Under the pieces are notes generated by a model. That model saw nothing but the letters and a program-made list of their open reading frames with translations. It ran no database searches and was not told where the DNA came from. Below are positions 42,303 to 50,857 of a DNA stretch of 64,000 bases, piece after piece; within the stretch, counting starts at the first letter, position 1; every line of letters starts with the position of its first letter. The position numbers and the translations under genes are program-made. Origin of the DNA: Paludibacteraceae bacterium (lineage in GTDB: Bacteria; Bacteroidota; Bacteroidia; Bacteroidales; Paludibacteraceae); contig JAFPXH010000009.1 in assembly GCA_017394705.1 (NCBI GenBank), positions 162,478 to 226,477 of the forward strand, given 5' to 3'.

Positions 42303-43442
42303 ATGACAGCACAAGAGTTATTATCCATCAAACAGCGCTTCGGCATCATCGGTCAAAGCCCGCTTCTCAACCGCGGAATAGAAGTTGCGGTTCAGGTTGC
42401 GCGGACCGATTTGAGTGTGCTCATCACGGGGGAGTCCGGTGTGGGTAAGGAGCATTTTCCGAAGATTATACATGCTTATTCGGCCCGCAAGCACGGACCA
42501 TATTTTGCCGTCAACTGCGGCGCTATCCCGGAGGGAACGATTGATAGCGAGTTGTTCGGACATGAGAAAGGAGCGTTCACGGACGCCAAGAACGAGCATA
42601 AGGGCTATTTTGAGATAGCCGACGGCGGCACTCTTTTCCTGGACGAAGTGGGTGAACTGCCGTTGCAGACACAGGTGCGACTGCTACGTGTATTAGAGAC
42701 GGGCGAGTTCCTGCGCATGGGTTCAAGCACGGTGCGCAAGACGAATGTGCGCGTGGTGGCGGCGACGAACCTGAATATGCGTCAGGCTATTGACGACGGC
42801 CGGTTCCGCGAGGACCTCTATTATCGTCTGAATACCGTAGAGATACGTGTACCGGCCTTGCGCGAGAGAAAAGAAGATATACCATTGCTATTCCGCAAGT
42901 TCTCCGTTGATTTCTGCAACCGCTACCAGATGCCTCCTCTCTCGCTGAGCGAAGAGGCTACGCGACTGCTGCAGGAGTCCTACTGGAGGGGCAACATCCG
43001 TCAGTTGAAGAACATAGCCGAGCAGATAGCGGTCATCGAGATGGACCATCAGATAAGCGCGGACACGCTGCGTAAGTATCTGCCTACCGAAGAGAATAGG
43101 CAGGAGATTGTGCTGCGCAACCCGACGCAGGAGACCGGAGGCAAAGACTATTCACATGAGATAGGTATTCTCTATAATATGGTAATGCAGAACCGCAAAG
43201 AACTGCAGGAGCTGCGCGAGCAGATGAAGCAAACGCCTGTTCCGCAGGTGGAAGCTATTCCCGCTAATGAGGTCATCGACGCGGAGGCAGAGGTGGTAGG
43301 CAGTCTGCGCATTGAGGATGCCAATAAAGAGCAGATCAAACGGGCATTGGAGAACTGCGAGGGTAACCGCAAAGAGGCGGCTGCACGGCTGGGTATCTCC
43401 GAGCGCACGCTCTACCGCAAGATCAAAGAATACGGGCTGTGA
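42303..43442 (+). CDS. Sigma-54-dependent transcriptional regulator with Fis-type HTH
   Basis: 379 residues from the ATG at 42303. No receiver or sensor domain precedes the AAA+ core: Walker A GESGVGKE, sigma-54 loop GAFTDA (D in place of the usual second G), Walker B GGTLFLDE, RFREDLYYRLNTVEIRVPALRER, and SYWRGNIRQLKNIAEQ. A glutamine-rich linker leads to the C-terminal HTH_8 helix-turn-helix (QIKRALENCEGNRKEAAARLGISERTLYRKIKEYGL). In Bacteroidota this gene commonly sits before lptE and secG, as it does here, suggesting envelope-related control. The altered contact loop is also seen in some other activators and need not abolish function. Confidence 0.93.
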   Translation: MTAQELLSIKQRFGIIGQSPLLNRGIEVAVQVARTDLSVLITGESGVGKEHFPKIIHAYSARKHGPYFAVNCGAIPEGTIDSELFGHEKGAFTDAKNEHKGYFEIADGGTLFLDEVGELPLQTQVRLLRVLETGEFLRMGSSTVRKTNVRVVAATNLNMRQAIDDGRFREDLYYRLNTVEIRVPALRERKEDIPLLFRKFSVDFCNRYQMPPLSLSEEATRLLQESYWRGNIRQLKNIAEQIAVIEMDHQISADTLRKYLPTEENRQEIVLRNPTQETGGKDYSHEIGILYNMVMQNRKELQELREQMKQTPVPQVEAIPANEVIDAEAEVVGSLRIEDANKEQIKRALENCEGNRKEAAARLGISERTLYRKIKEYGL

Positions 43443-43443
43443 A

Positions 43444-43528
43444 AAAGGTTAGAGGTTAGCGGGTTAGAGGGTTAGAGGTTAGAGGTTAGTGGTTAGTAGT
43501 TAGAGGTTAGAGGTTAGTGATTAGAGTT
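43444..43528 (+). repeat. Heptad tandem repeat GGTTAGA
   Basis: About eleven imperfect units of GTTAGAG/GTTAGTG type. The last units include the GTG used as the start of the lptE gene. Confidence 0.85.
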
Positions 43529-44029
43529 TATAGATTCATATTATTTTTGATGGTGGCATGCGTGTCAAGCAGTTGTGCTGTCAGTTTTAAGATGAACGGC
43601 GCGAACATCAACTACCAGACCACGCACTCCATCTCCATTGCTGATTTTCCGAACAACGCAGCGATGGTCAATCCGACGTTGAGTGCCGCGCTCTCAGAAG
43701 GCATACGTGACTTGTACAGCCGTCAGACGCGTCTGCAGGTGTTATCCAAAGGCGGGGATCTGGAGTTGGAGGGAGAGATTGTCGGTTACGACCTCACGCA
43801 AGGTGCTATCTCGGCAGACAGTTATGCAGCGGAGAGCAAACTGACCATCCGCGTCAGCGTCCATTTCACGAATAATGTGTATCCGGAGGAGTCGTTTGAG
43901 AAGACCTACACGGCCTACCAGACGTTCGATTCCAGCCGTTTGCTCACGGATGTACAGGACGATCTCTGCAACGCCATGATTACCGAAATAGCAGAGAACA
44001 TCTACAATGACACCGTGGCAAAATGGTAA
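43517..44029 (+). CDS. LptE-family lipopolysaccharide assembly lipoprotein
   Basis: 170 residues starting with GTG inside the heptad repeat: MIRVYRFILFLMVACVSSSC gives a lipoprotein signal with lipobox SSSC. The mature protein shows the Bacteroidota LptE pattern: SFKMNGANINYQTTHSISIADFPNNA, LSEGIRDLYSRQTRLQVLSKGGDLELEGEIVGYDL and LLTDVQDDLCNAMITEIAENIYND. It should plug the LptD barrel that inserts LPS in the outer membrane. An alternative start is the ATG at 43550 (MVACVSSSC), too short a signal. Follows the sigma-54 regulator and precedes secG. Confidence 0.88.
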   Translation: MIRVYRFILFLMVACVSSSCAVSFKMNGANINYQTTHSISIADFPNNAAMVNPTLSAALSEGIRDLYSRQTRLQVLSKGGDLELEGEIVGYDLTQGAISADSYAAESKLTIRVSVHFTNNVYPEESFEKTYTAYQTFDSSRLLTDVQDDLCNAMITEIAENIYNDTVAKW

Positions 44030-44043
44030 AAAACGCCTAAATA

Positions 44044-44075
44044 TTTGCACATATCAAAAAAAAGCAGTACCTTTG
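44044..44075 (+). promoter_or_regulatory. Promoter of secG
   Basis: TTTG (44044-44047), 20-base spacer, TACCTTTG (44068-44075). An imperfect form of the palindrome (TTTGCACATATCAAA) overlaps -33. Confidence 0.75.
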
Positions 44076-44138
44076 TCGCCGATTTCGGCGAAAGCAAAGG
44101 CCAAATCCCAATGACAAATAACAAATAATTCAATAATT

Positions 44139-44459
44139 ATGTACATTTTTCTTACTATCTTAATCGTTATCGCCGCTATATTGCTGACGCTGTTAGTGTT
44201 GGTCCAGAATAGCAAGGGCGGTGGCCTGGCAGCCGGTTTCGCGAGCGGCAACCAGGTTATGGGTGCTCCGCGCACGGCGGACTTCCTGGAGAAAGCTACA
44301 TGGACGCTCATCGCCATCATCGTAGCTCTGAGCATTGCGGCAATTGGTTTCAACGCCGGCCGTCAGGCAGCTCCGGAAGAGGAATCGGCAGTGGTAGTGG
44401 ACGAAGCTCCGGCTCAACAGCCTGCAGCTGAATTCCCGGTTGAGCAGCCGGCTGAGTAA
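44139..44459 (+). CDS. secG: Protein translocase subunit SecG
   Basis: 106 residues with two membrane helices (FLTILIVIAAILLTLLVLV, about 4-22, and ATWTLIAIIVALSIAAIGF, about 53-71) linked by the SecG loop QNSKGGGLAAGFASGNQVMGAPRTADFLEK. A C-terminal Glu/Pro/Ala-rich tail is normal in the phylum. Part of the SecYEG channel. Confidence 0.96.
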   Translation: MYIFLTILIVIAAILLTLLVLVQNSKGGGLAAGFASGNQVMGAPRTADFLEKATWTLIAIIVALSIAAIGFNAGRQAAPEEESAVVVDEAPAQQPAAEFPVEQPAE

Positions 44460-44486
44460 AAAAAACTTCAGTCACATCAACAAAGC

Positions 44487-44516
44487 AAAGCGACCCGCAG
44501 AAATGCAGGTCGCTTT
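44487..44516 (+). terminator. Terminator of secG
   Basis: AAAGCGACC (44487-44495) pairs with GGTCGCTTT (44508-44516), with an inner GCA/TGC stem; followed by ACTTTTTG. Confidence 0.85.
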
Positions 44517-44559
44517 ACTTTTTGTAACCCTCGTGAATATCACGGGTTCGTGTTCATCG

Positions 44560-44694
44560 TTAACCTCCAATAGGCGTACCTCCGCCGCCGCCTCCGTAAG
44601 GACTGTTATTTACGGAAACGACAATGGCTTGCAACAGGTTCTCGCCATGAAGGCTTTCTACTTTGCTGATGGGTTTAATATAGTTCTTTTTCAT
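44560..44694 (-). CDS. 44-residue glycine-rich peptide of unknown function
   Basis: A small frame on the minus strand with ATG at 44694 and TAA at 44560-44562. The N-terminal half reads MKKNYIKPISKVESLHGEN followed by LLQAIVVSV, and the C-terminal half is NNSPYGGGGGGTPIGG. Short peptides starting MKK-x-YIKP and containing a later LL-Q/S-A are frequent hypothetical genes in Bacteroidales; some look like leader-plus-core precursors. The six-glycine tract could be a core or linker. It lies 77 bases after the InlB-repeat gene on the same strand. A precursor peptide role is only a possibility, and no modification enzyme is encoded nearby. Confidence 0.5.
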   Translation of the reverse strand: MKKNYIKPISKVESLHGENLLQAIVVSVNNSPYGGGGGGTPIGG

Positions 44695-44737
44695 AATGCT
44701 CTAATCTCTTATCTTTAAACTTCACCTTCCCTGCCCT

Positions 44738-44757
44738 CCCCCGAAGGGAAGGGCTTG
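44738..44757. repeat. CCCTCCC / GGGAAGGG element
   Basis: CTTCCCTGCCCTCCCCCGAAGGGAAGGG-like element between the small peptide gene and the InlB-repeat gene; a member of the same family as at 21181. Confidence 0.5.
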
Positions 44758-44770
44758 GGAAGACGTTCAT

Positions 44771-47700
44771 TTATTTCACCAGACGTCCTGTTGCGTCATA
44801 GATTTTCTCACCGCGGAGGATGAACAACTGACCATTCATCATCACCTTCATCGGCGCTTCTCCTACCTCGAGATCCTCAAGACCGGTTGCTACGTTCGTG
44901 CCGTTGACACCCAAAGTGATGCGGCGACGTCCCGGAGCCGGGTTCGGATTAGTAATCGGATTTACATCACCCATCTCCAGCCATGCACGGTTAGCCAGCA
45001 CTTGCAGACCGGTTTCTTTAGCCGACCAGAGCGCGTGATCACGGAAGAAGTAAATATCTTTCTCTGCCGCCTGCTCTGCTGTAAAGAGCTCACCCGTGAA
45101 GGTGCCCTTCAATGCGCCAGTGTTGACAGGCGCGGATACAGATGTTGAACCATAAAGGAGAGCAATGAGGTTACCTTCTGCTTGGAATACATATGGTTTT
45201 CCTGCTTCTAACTCACCGGCAATAATCTCCTCAAAGACTATCTTGCCATAGGTTGCCTCTTTACCTGCTAACTCATAGAACGAAGCGCCAAAGGCCTCGT
45301 TGATAGCCACGTTATGGTCTACGCAGATAGTACCGAGCACACCTGCACCTAGCATATCAGTACGAGCATAGCCCGGAGTAAGTTCTACAGTAATCTCATA
45401 GAAGTCAACCGAAGCCATCGGGTTGATATAGTAGGTTCCTCCAGACCATAGAGACGTTCCTTTTACTAATGATGTGCGTCCGGGGCTATAGAGTGTTAAG
45501 ATAGACGTCTCGTCTAATGTCTTCGTTGCGGTCTTACCGATGAACATTCCTCGTTCATCGTCACTATGCGAACCAAATACAATAGTTACTCTTCCTACAT
45601 AACCATCCGGAATTGTTAAAGAGATATTTCTCGCAGCACCACCATTTCCTCCAGAAGGCAAGCACTTAACATAATCCTTGCCATCCAAGGATACGGAATA
45701 ATTGGCAATAGATCCAAACCCTGTTACAGCCCATTCTAATCCGCTTGCGTCGGGGCTGGTAGCTACTGCACTCATTGTTGCGCCATCCCAAATAATTATT
45801 TTGGGGTAACGTGAAACGGTAAATGTGAGTGTATAGGTTTTCTTATCGCTTGCGCCACTCTCCGGAACCACCTCGATGGTTGCGCCACTGAGCGTGCAAG
45901 AAACAACCGTTGCTACCGCACCGGCGTCATTTGCCGTAGCCACAATCGTCGGAGCAGAACTTGTACCATATGCTAATTCGACATCATATTCGAAAACACC
46001 ATCTACTAAAGTCACGGCATCACCATTGACCGTCAGTGCTCCCAATGTAGCATCTGAAGATATTGTGTGCTCATTGAGTTTTACGTCAAAGATACCTGCA
46101 TCACCACCTGTCTGATTGCTGATAAAAGCAATCATGTTCGTTGCGTCATTTGGATCTAACGGTATATCGAACTCTGCATTGCTTGGCAATTCAGTCACAG
46201 ATGATACAAGTACATTATTGACATATACATGCACTGCGCGTTTAGCATAACTCTTGAAAGTAGCTTTATCGGCACCACCGCCAAGGAATACATACAAGCG
46301 AGTCAAACCTTTAGGAATACGGCCATCATCTGCATTTTTCTGGAATTTCCAACCTCTTTCAGCAGCAAATCCACTACCACCCTTGATGTATGTTTCCGAT
46401 CCATCAAAGGTTTGCTTGTCAAACGAGGTCATCGGAGCAACTGCATCCAATGTAAAGTTATACTCCTTACGGCTATCATCTGTACCAACCAAAACGAGTT
46501 TACTACCTTCAATCAATACACCGTCCGTGGTTTTAACATTTGCATTTGCCTCATAGGACTCAATCGTCGGAGCCGCTTCGCCATCCATGTAATACGCAGT
46601 TACTGTGTTGTCATTGATGAATGCATCGAAACCATTTGAGAAGACAATCTTCGTTACCTGAAGATCCAATGCCCATTTAGCATAAAGTGTGATATCTTCG
46701 GTAATAGTCAACGCTGTAATATCAGCAACTGCGTGTTCGTCAGCAAGGTCAGAGTTATTATACCAGCCAACAAACACATAGTTATCTTTTGTCGGATCGT
46801 CTACTGCTGCCGGATGACCGTTTATCTCCACCTCTTGATCATCAATGGAGGAACCACCATTTGTCTCGAAGGTAACAGTAAAGCGTGTTACGGCATCTTT
46901 CCAAGTAGCAGTTACCGTGACATTTTTAGCCGGCATAGTAAACTTACCATCCGTAATGGTTACATCCGAAGACGTCCAAGCGTCAAACTCCATATCTGTC
47001 GGAGCTGTGAATGTACAAGCAGGCAGAACAACTTCCGCACCTTCGATATAATGGAGTGCGTCCATCGAACCACTTGCGCCTGTACCGGCAGCAAAGGTAA
47101 CATCATACTTAGTGCGTGTCTCAATATATGAAACAGAGAAAGCGGACATAATGATCCATGACTGATTGGAAGCCATACCCTTCACTTTAATATAGCGTAC
47201 ATTATCTATTACAGCTGTCTCATTTACATTATTGACTCCCCAGTTACTACTTGCAGGGTGATTAACCGTAATCGTATGCAACACTGTACTCTCATCTGCA
47301 CCAATGTAATCAATAGTGAATGTGCGCGCGCTACTCGAGCCAACATAGAATATTCCAGTAACTGCTGCAACAGTTGTAGCAATTCCCAAATCGTATGTAG
47401 CATATACATCTGGACTTTTTGCAAAGGCAATGTAATTATCGTTTTTGCTATCACCCGTAGCAGGGCATGTTGAACCAAACTGGCACTCATAATCAACAGT
47501 TGCATCACTTGCTCCATGCGAGCCAGCATTAGCAAATGTCCAACCGGCAGGAGCGGATGTAGCACATTCGAACGGAGCTACGTACGTATCCAATTCTGTC
47601 CATACTGGATACAAGTTAAGGTCTGCATTCTCGGTATAAGTTCCGCCAAGTGCATATGCCTGTGCGCCACCATCCGTCGTAGCCCAACCTGTCTGCAGAT

Positions 47701-49891
47701 AGCCTGTGCGGGTGAAACGCTCAGAAGAAAGGACATACGCTACATCGTGCGTTTTCTTGCCTGCAGCAATAGAACCGGAGCCATTAGCGCCCGGATAGTA
47801 AGTGATATCATACTTCGTGGCCTCTGCTTTCCAAGTTGCGGTAATCGTTACATCATTAGCAGGCATCGTGAATTTACCAGCAGTAATCGTCACGTCCGAA
47901 GACGTCCATGTATCAAATTCCTGATCTGTCGGAGCTGTGAACGTACATTCAGGAAGCGTTACTTCTGCACCGGCAGGATATTCTTTCGCCGCCATCGTGC
48001 CACTTGCTCCTGTTCCTGCTGCGAAGTTAACCGTGTATTTTACAGGACGGATAATTTGAATAGAAGAACACGTTGTTTCACTACCGGCTATTCTCCATGC
48101 ATATAATGTTGTCTCTCCTTCGAATTCAGCAGGAACAATGAAATACGAAGCATCAGATCCAAGTGCATTTGCAAGGTTCTCTTCTCTATTAAATGTTACA
48201 CCAAAACAAATACCACTTTGGTTCAAACCTGTTGCTTTAATTGTATCACCTTCTTTTAACGCTGTATTTAAAGTCATTACCAATGTTACTGTTCCTGCCT
48301 TGAATCGCAAACTTGTGGATTTTAATATAGTCTGCGCACTGCTTGCATGGTCGTTTTGCATATAAGCTCCACCGCCAACGATTGTAGCATCAGCTGCTAA
48401 ATCGTGCGTAGCACCTCCGTTATCCAAGTTCACTTGTGAACTATTAGTAACAGTAAGCGAATATAGAACAGTCGGAGCGGCTTTCCAGATCGCGAAGAGG
48501 TTAAGGTCGGTTGTAACAGTAGCGCCTACAGCGTAAGTTGTTCCGTTACCATCAGCCTGTGTGTTCCACTCTTTGAATGCTTTACCATCAGGAGCAGTAA
48601 ACGTACATGCAACTATCTCATTGTAAGTGTCTGCCATTGTTCCGGTTCCGCCATTCTTATCGTAGGTAACCGTGTATTTATTTGCCCATTGAGCAGTGAA
48701 GGTCGTGTTCTCCAAAAGGGTAACCACATCACCAATATTCAAAGTTGCGCCGGCAGCCTTATCAGTCGTTCCAACCTTGGTTGCTACATCAGCCGTCCAT
48801 CCGGTATTCTTCCAACCATCCACGCCGGTTATCTCCGTCAAAGTAACAGAAGAAACACCCGTTGCATCAGCCGGTGCCGTTCCGTGACCACCATTTGCAA
48901 ATGTCGCATCATAAGTAGCCGCCGGAGTAGCTGACTCAAAACTAATCTTTTTAATAGTCACATCAGAGCCATTAGGAACAATATACCAAGTACCTGCATC
49001 AATCTCAACACTCGCATCTGTGGTATATGTAGTTCCAGAAGAAGGATTCTTAGAATCAGAGATATAATATGCATTAGTTCCACCAACACTTACATTTACT
49101 TGAGAATAAGCAGCTGTCGTAAACTTAATATAGTGCGTACCTTTTGTGGAAATTTTTGCAGGAAGTCCGGTTCCGGCAGTATGTTCACTATTGAGGCAAC
49201 ACACAAATTTCCCTCCTTCATAAGGGATCTCCACTGCTTTTCCTCCGCCATGACGTCCTCCTGCACCTGCAGAAGTACTAGTTCCTTGTTGAAAACGGAA
49301 TGCATAACCCTCGTCACCTGGTTTGGGTAATGGAGTTCCTTTTTCTGTTACCGTAACCTGAATAATACTAATATCAGTAGCACTTGAACTTGCACTAACT
49401 ATAATAGATGCATTTACTGCTGTTGTAAATGATATCTTTTCTGATTTTGCTCCAACATTTGCAGTGGACAAAGTAAGAGAGCCTAGAGCATTTGAGGAAA
49501 AATCGGACGCCGTAGTAGAAGAACCCGGTTCTTTTACATAGCCGATTTTTACTGTACGATTCTTGTTCTTTGCTACCGCAACAACCTCAATTTCCACAGA
49601 CGTCGTCTTCACATCATAGCGAACAAACCTATTAGTATTTTTATTATAGGCATTAGGTTCTACGCCTCCGCCAAAATAACCTAACCTAACTGTATACGTA
49701 GTTCCCTCTACCGTATTGGACGCCTCTGTCGAAGTTAATGTCGTAAAGAAATCTTCACTGTTAAGTGTTGTTCCGTTAACATCTTTAGTTGCTCCATAGA
49801 ACAACTTGTAAGTTTCATCTCCCCACACGTTAGTTATCCCCAGGGTGAGGATAGTGAGTACAGTAAATAATTTTGTTAATCTTGCTTTCAT
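44771..49891 (-). CDS. Giant exported InlB-repeat protein with shared C-terminal module
   Basis: ATG at 49891 gives the signal peptide MKARLTKLFTVLTILTLGIT; the longer frame to 50023 would start upstream of the promoter (-7 box at 49961-49968). About 1706 residues. Contains several InlB B-type (Listeria-Bacteroides) repeats, e.g. YTVTYDKNGGTGTMADTY...LFAIWK, YDITYYPGANGSGSI...LYPVWTE and FTVTFETNGGSSIDDQEVE...LYAKWA, and at least two long variants with FAAGTGASG and TSSDVTIT blocks. The C-terminus VMMNGQLFILRGEKIYDATGRLVK matches the module at the ends of the proteins at 5674 and 28399. Likely a surface protein; ligand unknown. Confidence 0.85.
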   Translation of the reverse strand: MKARLTKLFTVLTILTLGITNVWGDETYKLFYGATKDVNGTTLNSEDFFTTLTSTEASNTVEGTTYTVRLGYFGGGVEPNAYNKNTNRFVRYDVKTTSVEIEVVAVAKNKNRTVKIGYVKEPGSSTTASDFSSNALGSLTLSTANVGAKSEKISFTTAVNASIIVSASSSATDISIIQVTVTEKGTPLPKPGDEGYAFRFQQGTSTSAGAGGRHGGGKAVEIPYEGGKFVCCLNSEHTAGTGLPAKISTKGTHYIKFTTAAYSQVNVSVGGTNAYYISDSKNPSSGTTYTTDASVEIDAGTWYIVPNGSDVTIKKISFESATPAATYDATFANGGHGTAPADATGVSSVTLTEITGVDGWKNTGWTADVATKVGTTDKAAGATLNIGDVVTLLENTTFTAQWANKYTVTYDKNGGTGTMADTYNEIVACTFTAPDGKAFKEWNTQADGNGTTYAVGATVTTDLNLFAIWKAAPTVLYSLTVTNSSQVNLDNGGATHDLAADATIVGGGAYMQNDHASSAQTILKSTSLRFKAGTVTLVMTLNTALKEGDTIKATGLNQSGICFGVTFNREENLANALGSDASYFIVPAEFEGETTLYAWRIAGSETTCSSIQIIRPVKYTVNFAAGTGASGTMAAKEYPAGAEVTLPECTFTAPTDQEFDTWTSSDVTITAGKFTMPANDVTITATWKAEATKYDITYYPGANGSGSIAAGKKTHDVAYVLSSERFTRTGYLQTGWATTDGGAQAYALGGTYTENADLNLYPVWTELDTYVAPFECATSAPAGWTFANAGSHGASDATVDYECQFGSTCPATGDSKNDNYIAFAKSPDVYATYDLGIATTVAAVTGIFYVGSSSARTFTIDYIGADESTVLHTITVNHPASSNWGVNNVNETAVIDNVRYIKVKGMASNQSWIIMSAFSVSYIETRTKYDVTFAAGTGASGSMDALHYIEGAEVVLPACTFTAPTDMEFDAWTSSDVTITDGKFTMPAKNVTVTATWKDAVTRFTVTFETNGGSSIDDQEVEINGHPAAVDDPTKDNYVFVGWYNNSDLADEHAVADITALTITEDITLYAKWALDLQVTKIVFSNGFDAFINDNTVTAYYMDGEAAPTIESYEANANVKTTDGVLIEGSKLVLVGTDDSRKEYNFTLDAVAPMTSFDKQTFDGSETYIKGGSGFAAERGWKFQKNADDGRIPKGLTRLYVFLGGGADKATFKSYAKRAVHVYVNNVLVSSVTELPSNAEFDIPLDPNDATNMIAFISNQTGGDAGIFDVKLNEHTISSDATLGALTVNGDAVTLVDGVFEYDVELAYGTSSAPTIVATANDAGAVATVVSCTLSGATIEVVPESGASDKKTYTLTFTVSRYPKIIIWDGATMSAVATSPDASGLEWAVTGFGSIANYSVSLDGKDYVKCLPSGGNGGAARNISLTIPDGYVGRVTIVFGSHSDDERGMFIGKTATKTLDETSILTLYSPGRTSLVKGTSLWSGGTYYINPMASVDFYEITVELTPGYARTDMLGAGVLGTICVDHNVAINEAFGASFYELAGKEATYGKIVFEEIIAGELEAGKPYVFQAEGNLIALLYGSTSVSAPVNTGALKGTFTGELFTAEQAAEKDIYFFRDHALWSAKETGLQVLANRAWLEMGDVNPITNPNPAPGRRRITLGVNGTNVATGLEDLEVGEAPMKVMMNGQLFILRGEKIYDATGRLVK

Positions 49892-49960
49892 AAGCATTAA
49901 ATTTTTGTTGTTAATATTATATTTATCTATTTTTGCTAAGTAGAGTTTACAAAATCGCGG

Positions 49961-49968
49961 CAAAGGTA
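49961..49968 (-). promoter_or_regulatory. -7 element of the InlB-repeat gene
   Basis: TACCTTTG on the minus strand; transcription start near 49954, 63 bases before the ATG. Confidence 0.65.
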
Positions 49969-50062
49969 CGATTTTTATTTTATATACGCAAGCGCGAGAG
50001 CGCGTGTGCGCAATTAATACCATATTTTCGTCAATTTTTACACGTGCGCGAGGGGAATGTAA

Positions 50063-50093
50063 AAGGGTTAGAGGGTTAGAGGATTAGAGGGAA
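50063..50093 (+). repeat. Heptad repeat GGGTTAGA
   Basis: Four units of GGTTAGAG type at the left edge of the large non-coding region. Confidence 0.6.
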
Positions 50094-50474
50094 AAAAGGA
50101 ACAGCCAGATGTAAAGGAGATATTCCGCACAGCGATGCCGGGGCATAGCGAGATGCGCGCAGGAATGACAGAGCCTCAGTTGGATTTTGGCGGGTAGCCC
50201 CGCAGGCTCCCTTAGTAGAGTAGTCTATTCCCTATGTAATAGGGATAGACCTACTAAGGAGCCGGGCCACCACTGCCAAACAGCGGTACAGAGACCGGAC
50301 GTAGATGTCCGCAATGGTCGCGAGATGGTCGCGGGTCTAATAGCAATGAATCCGCATTCAATGCGGGGCTAATTAACAAAGGAAGCGCGAACAGCAGAAC
50401 GGCAAGAAGACCATGAGAAGCTACCTCTGGAGCCTCGAATTAGCTGTTTATGACCAAGCTCATAATGGCTAAAA

Positions 50475-50529
50475 GGCTACCAAAGGTAGCCAATGCTTCG
50501 CCTGCGGCGATTGCTTCGCGCAGAGCGCG
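50475..50529. repeat. Mini-hairpin array
   Basis: GGCTACC-AAA-GGTAGCC (50475-50491), TCGCC-TGC-GGCGA (50498-50510) and CGCGC-AGA-GCGCG (50517-50529): three different stems, all with three-base loops and six-base spacers. Confidence 0.7.
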
Positions 50530-50538
50530 AGTGAAGGA

Positions 50539-50565
50539 GTCCCTCTCAAAAGGAGGGGCTTTTTT
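50539..50565 (+). terminator. Terminator of the hairpin-dense region
   Basis: GTCCCTC (50539-50545) with GAGGGGC (50553-50559), then T6. Built from the CCCTC/GAGGG repeat type. Confidence 0.8.
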
Positions 50566-50683
50566 GTATAGTAAACCAAAAACGCGGCGGGCGTAGAAGT
50601 AAATAAACCAAGATAAACCCCTTCGACGGCAAAGCACCTAGACAGGCTTTCCGCGTTACGTGCTCTACAGTGCCTTTAAAAGT

Positions 50684-50756
50684 AAACTTTACGTGCTCGG
50701 CAGAGCATCGTACCGCACATCCGAAGGATGTAAATGCCGCCGAAGGCGATAAACAT
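50684..50756. repeat. Structured intergenic repeat, copy 3
   Basis: TAAACTTTACG, then TGCTC-GGCA-GAGCA (50694-50707), ACATCC-GAA-GGATGT (50717-50731) and CGCC-GAA-GGCG (50738-50748), ending AAACATA. Same order as copy 1 at 916-987, with paired base changes in the first and third hairpins. Confidence 0.7.
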
Positions 50757-50794
50757 AAATAAAATTTATTTAGCCTCGCCCAGCCTTACAAAAA

Positions 50795-50857
50795 TACGTC
50801 GTTGCACGACTCACGAAAATAACAAAAATAATTTATATACGTCGTTGCACGACTCAC
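50795..50857. repeat. Tandem direct repeat carrying a triloop hairpin
   Basis: TACGTCGTTGCACGACTCAC at 50795-50814 and again at 50838-50857; each contains GTCGT-TGC-ACGAC. Confidence 0.8.

Larger units (their letters stand above)
50100..50565 (+). other. Hairpin-dense non-coding stretch ending in a terminator
   Basis: No convincing protein frame on either strand. Ordered stems: ATTCC (50122-50126) with GGAAT (50162-50166); GCGGG-TAGC-CCCGC (50190-50203); a long stem GGCTCC (50205-50210) + TTAGTAG (50212-50218) with CTACTAA + GGAGCC (50251-50263), capped by TCTAT/CCCTA with TAGGG/ATAGA (50224-50249); GGAC-GTAGAT-GTCC (50297-50310); CCGCA-TTCAA-TGCGG (50352-50366); TTAGC + TTATGA with TCATAA + GCTAA (50440-50472); then the array at 50475. 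GAGCCT (50171-50176) can pair instead with AGGCTC (50204-50209), an alternative fold. May be one structured transcript; motifs of RNase P RNA and tmRNA were looked for and not found. Confidence 0.45.

Noticed and set aside
43444-43528. Tandem repeat considered as CRISPR
   Set aside because: Units are 7 bases with no spacers of unique sequence; a simple tandem repeat.
44440-44718. Plus-strand frame of 92 codons after secG
   Set aside because: Runs through the secG terminator and antisense to the better-formed 44-codon gene; no start signal.
50100-50565. Considered as RNase P RNA or tmRNA
   Set aside because: The conserved RNase P blocks (GAGGAAAGTCC and ACAGAA in proper spacing) and the tRNA-like ends and tag frame of tmRNA were not found.
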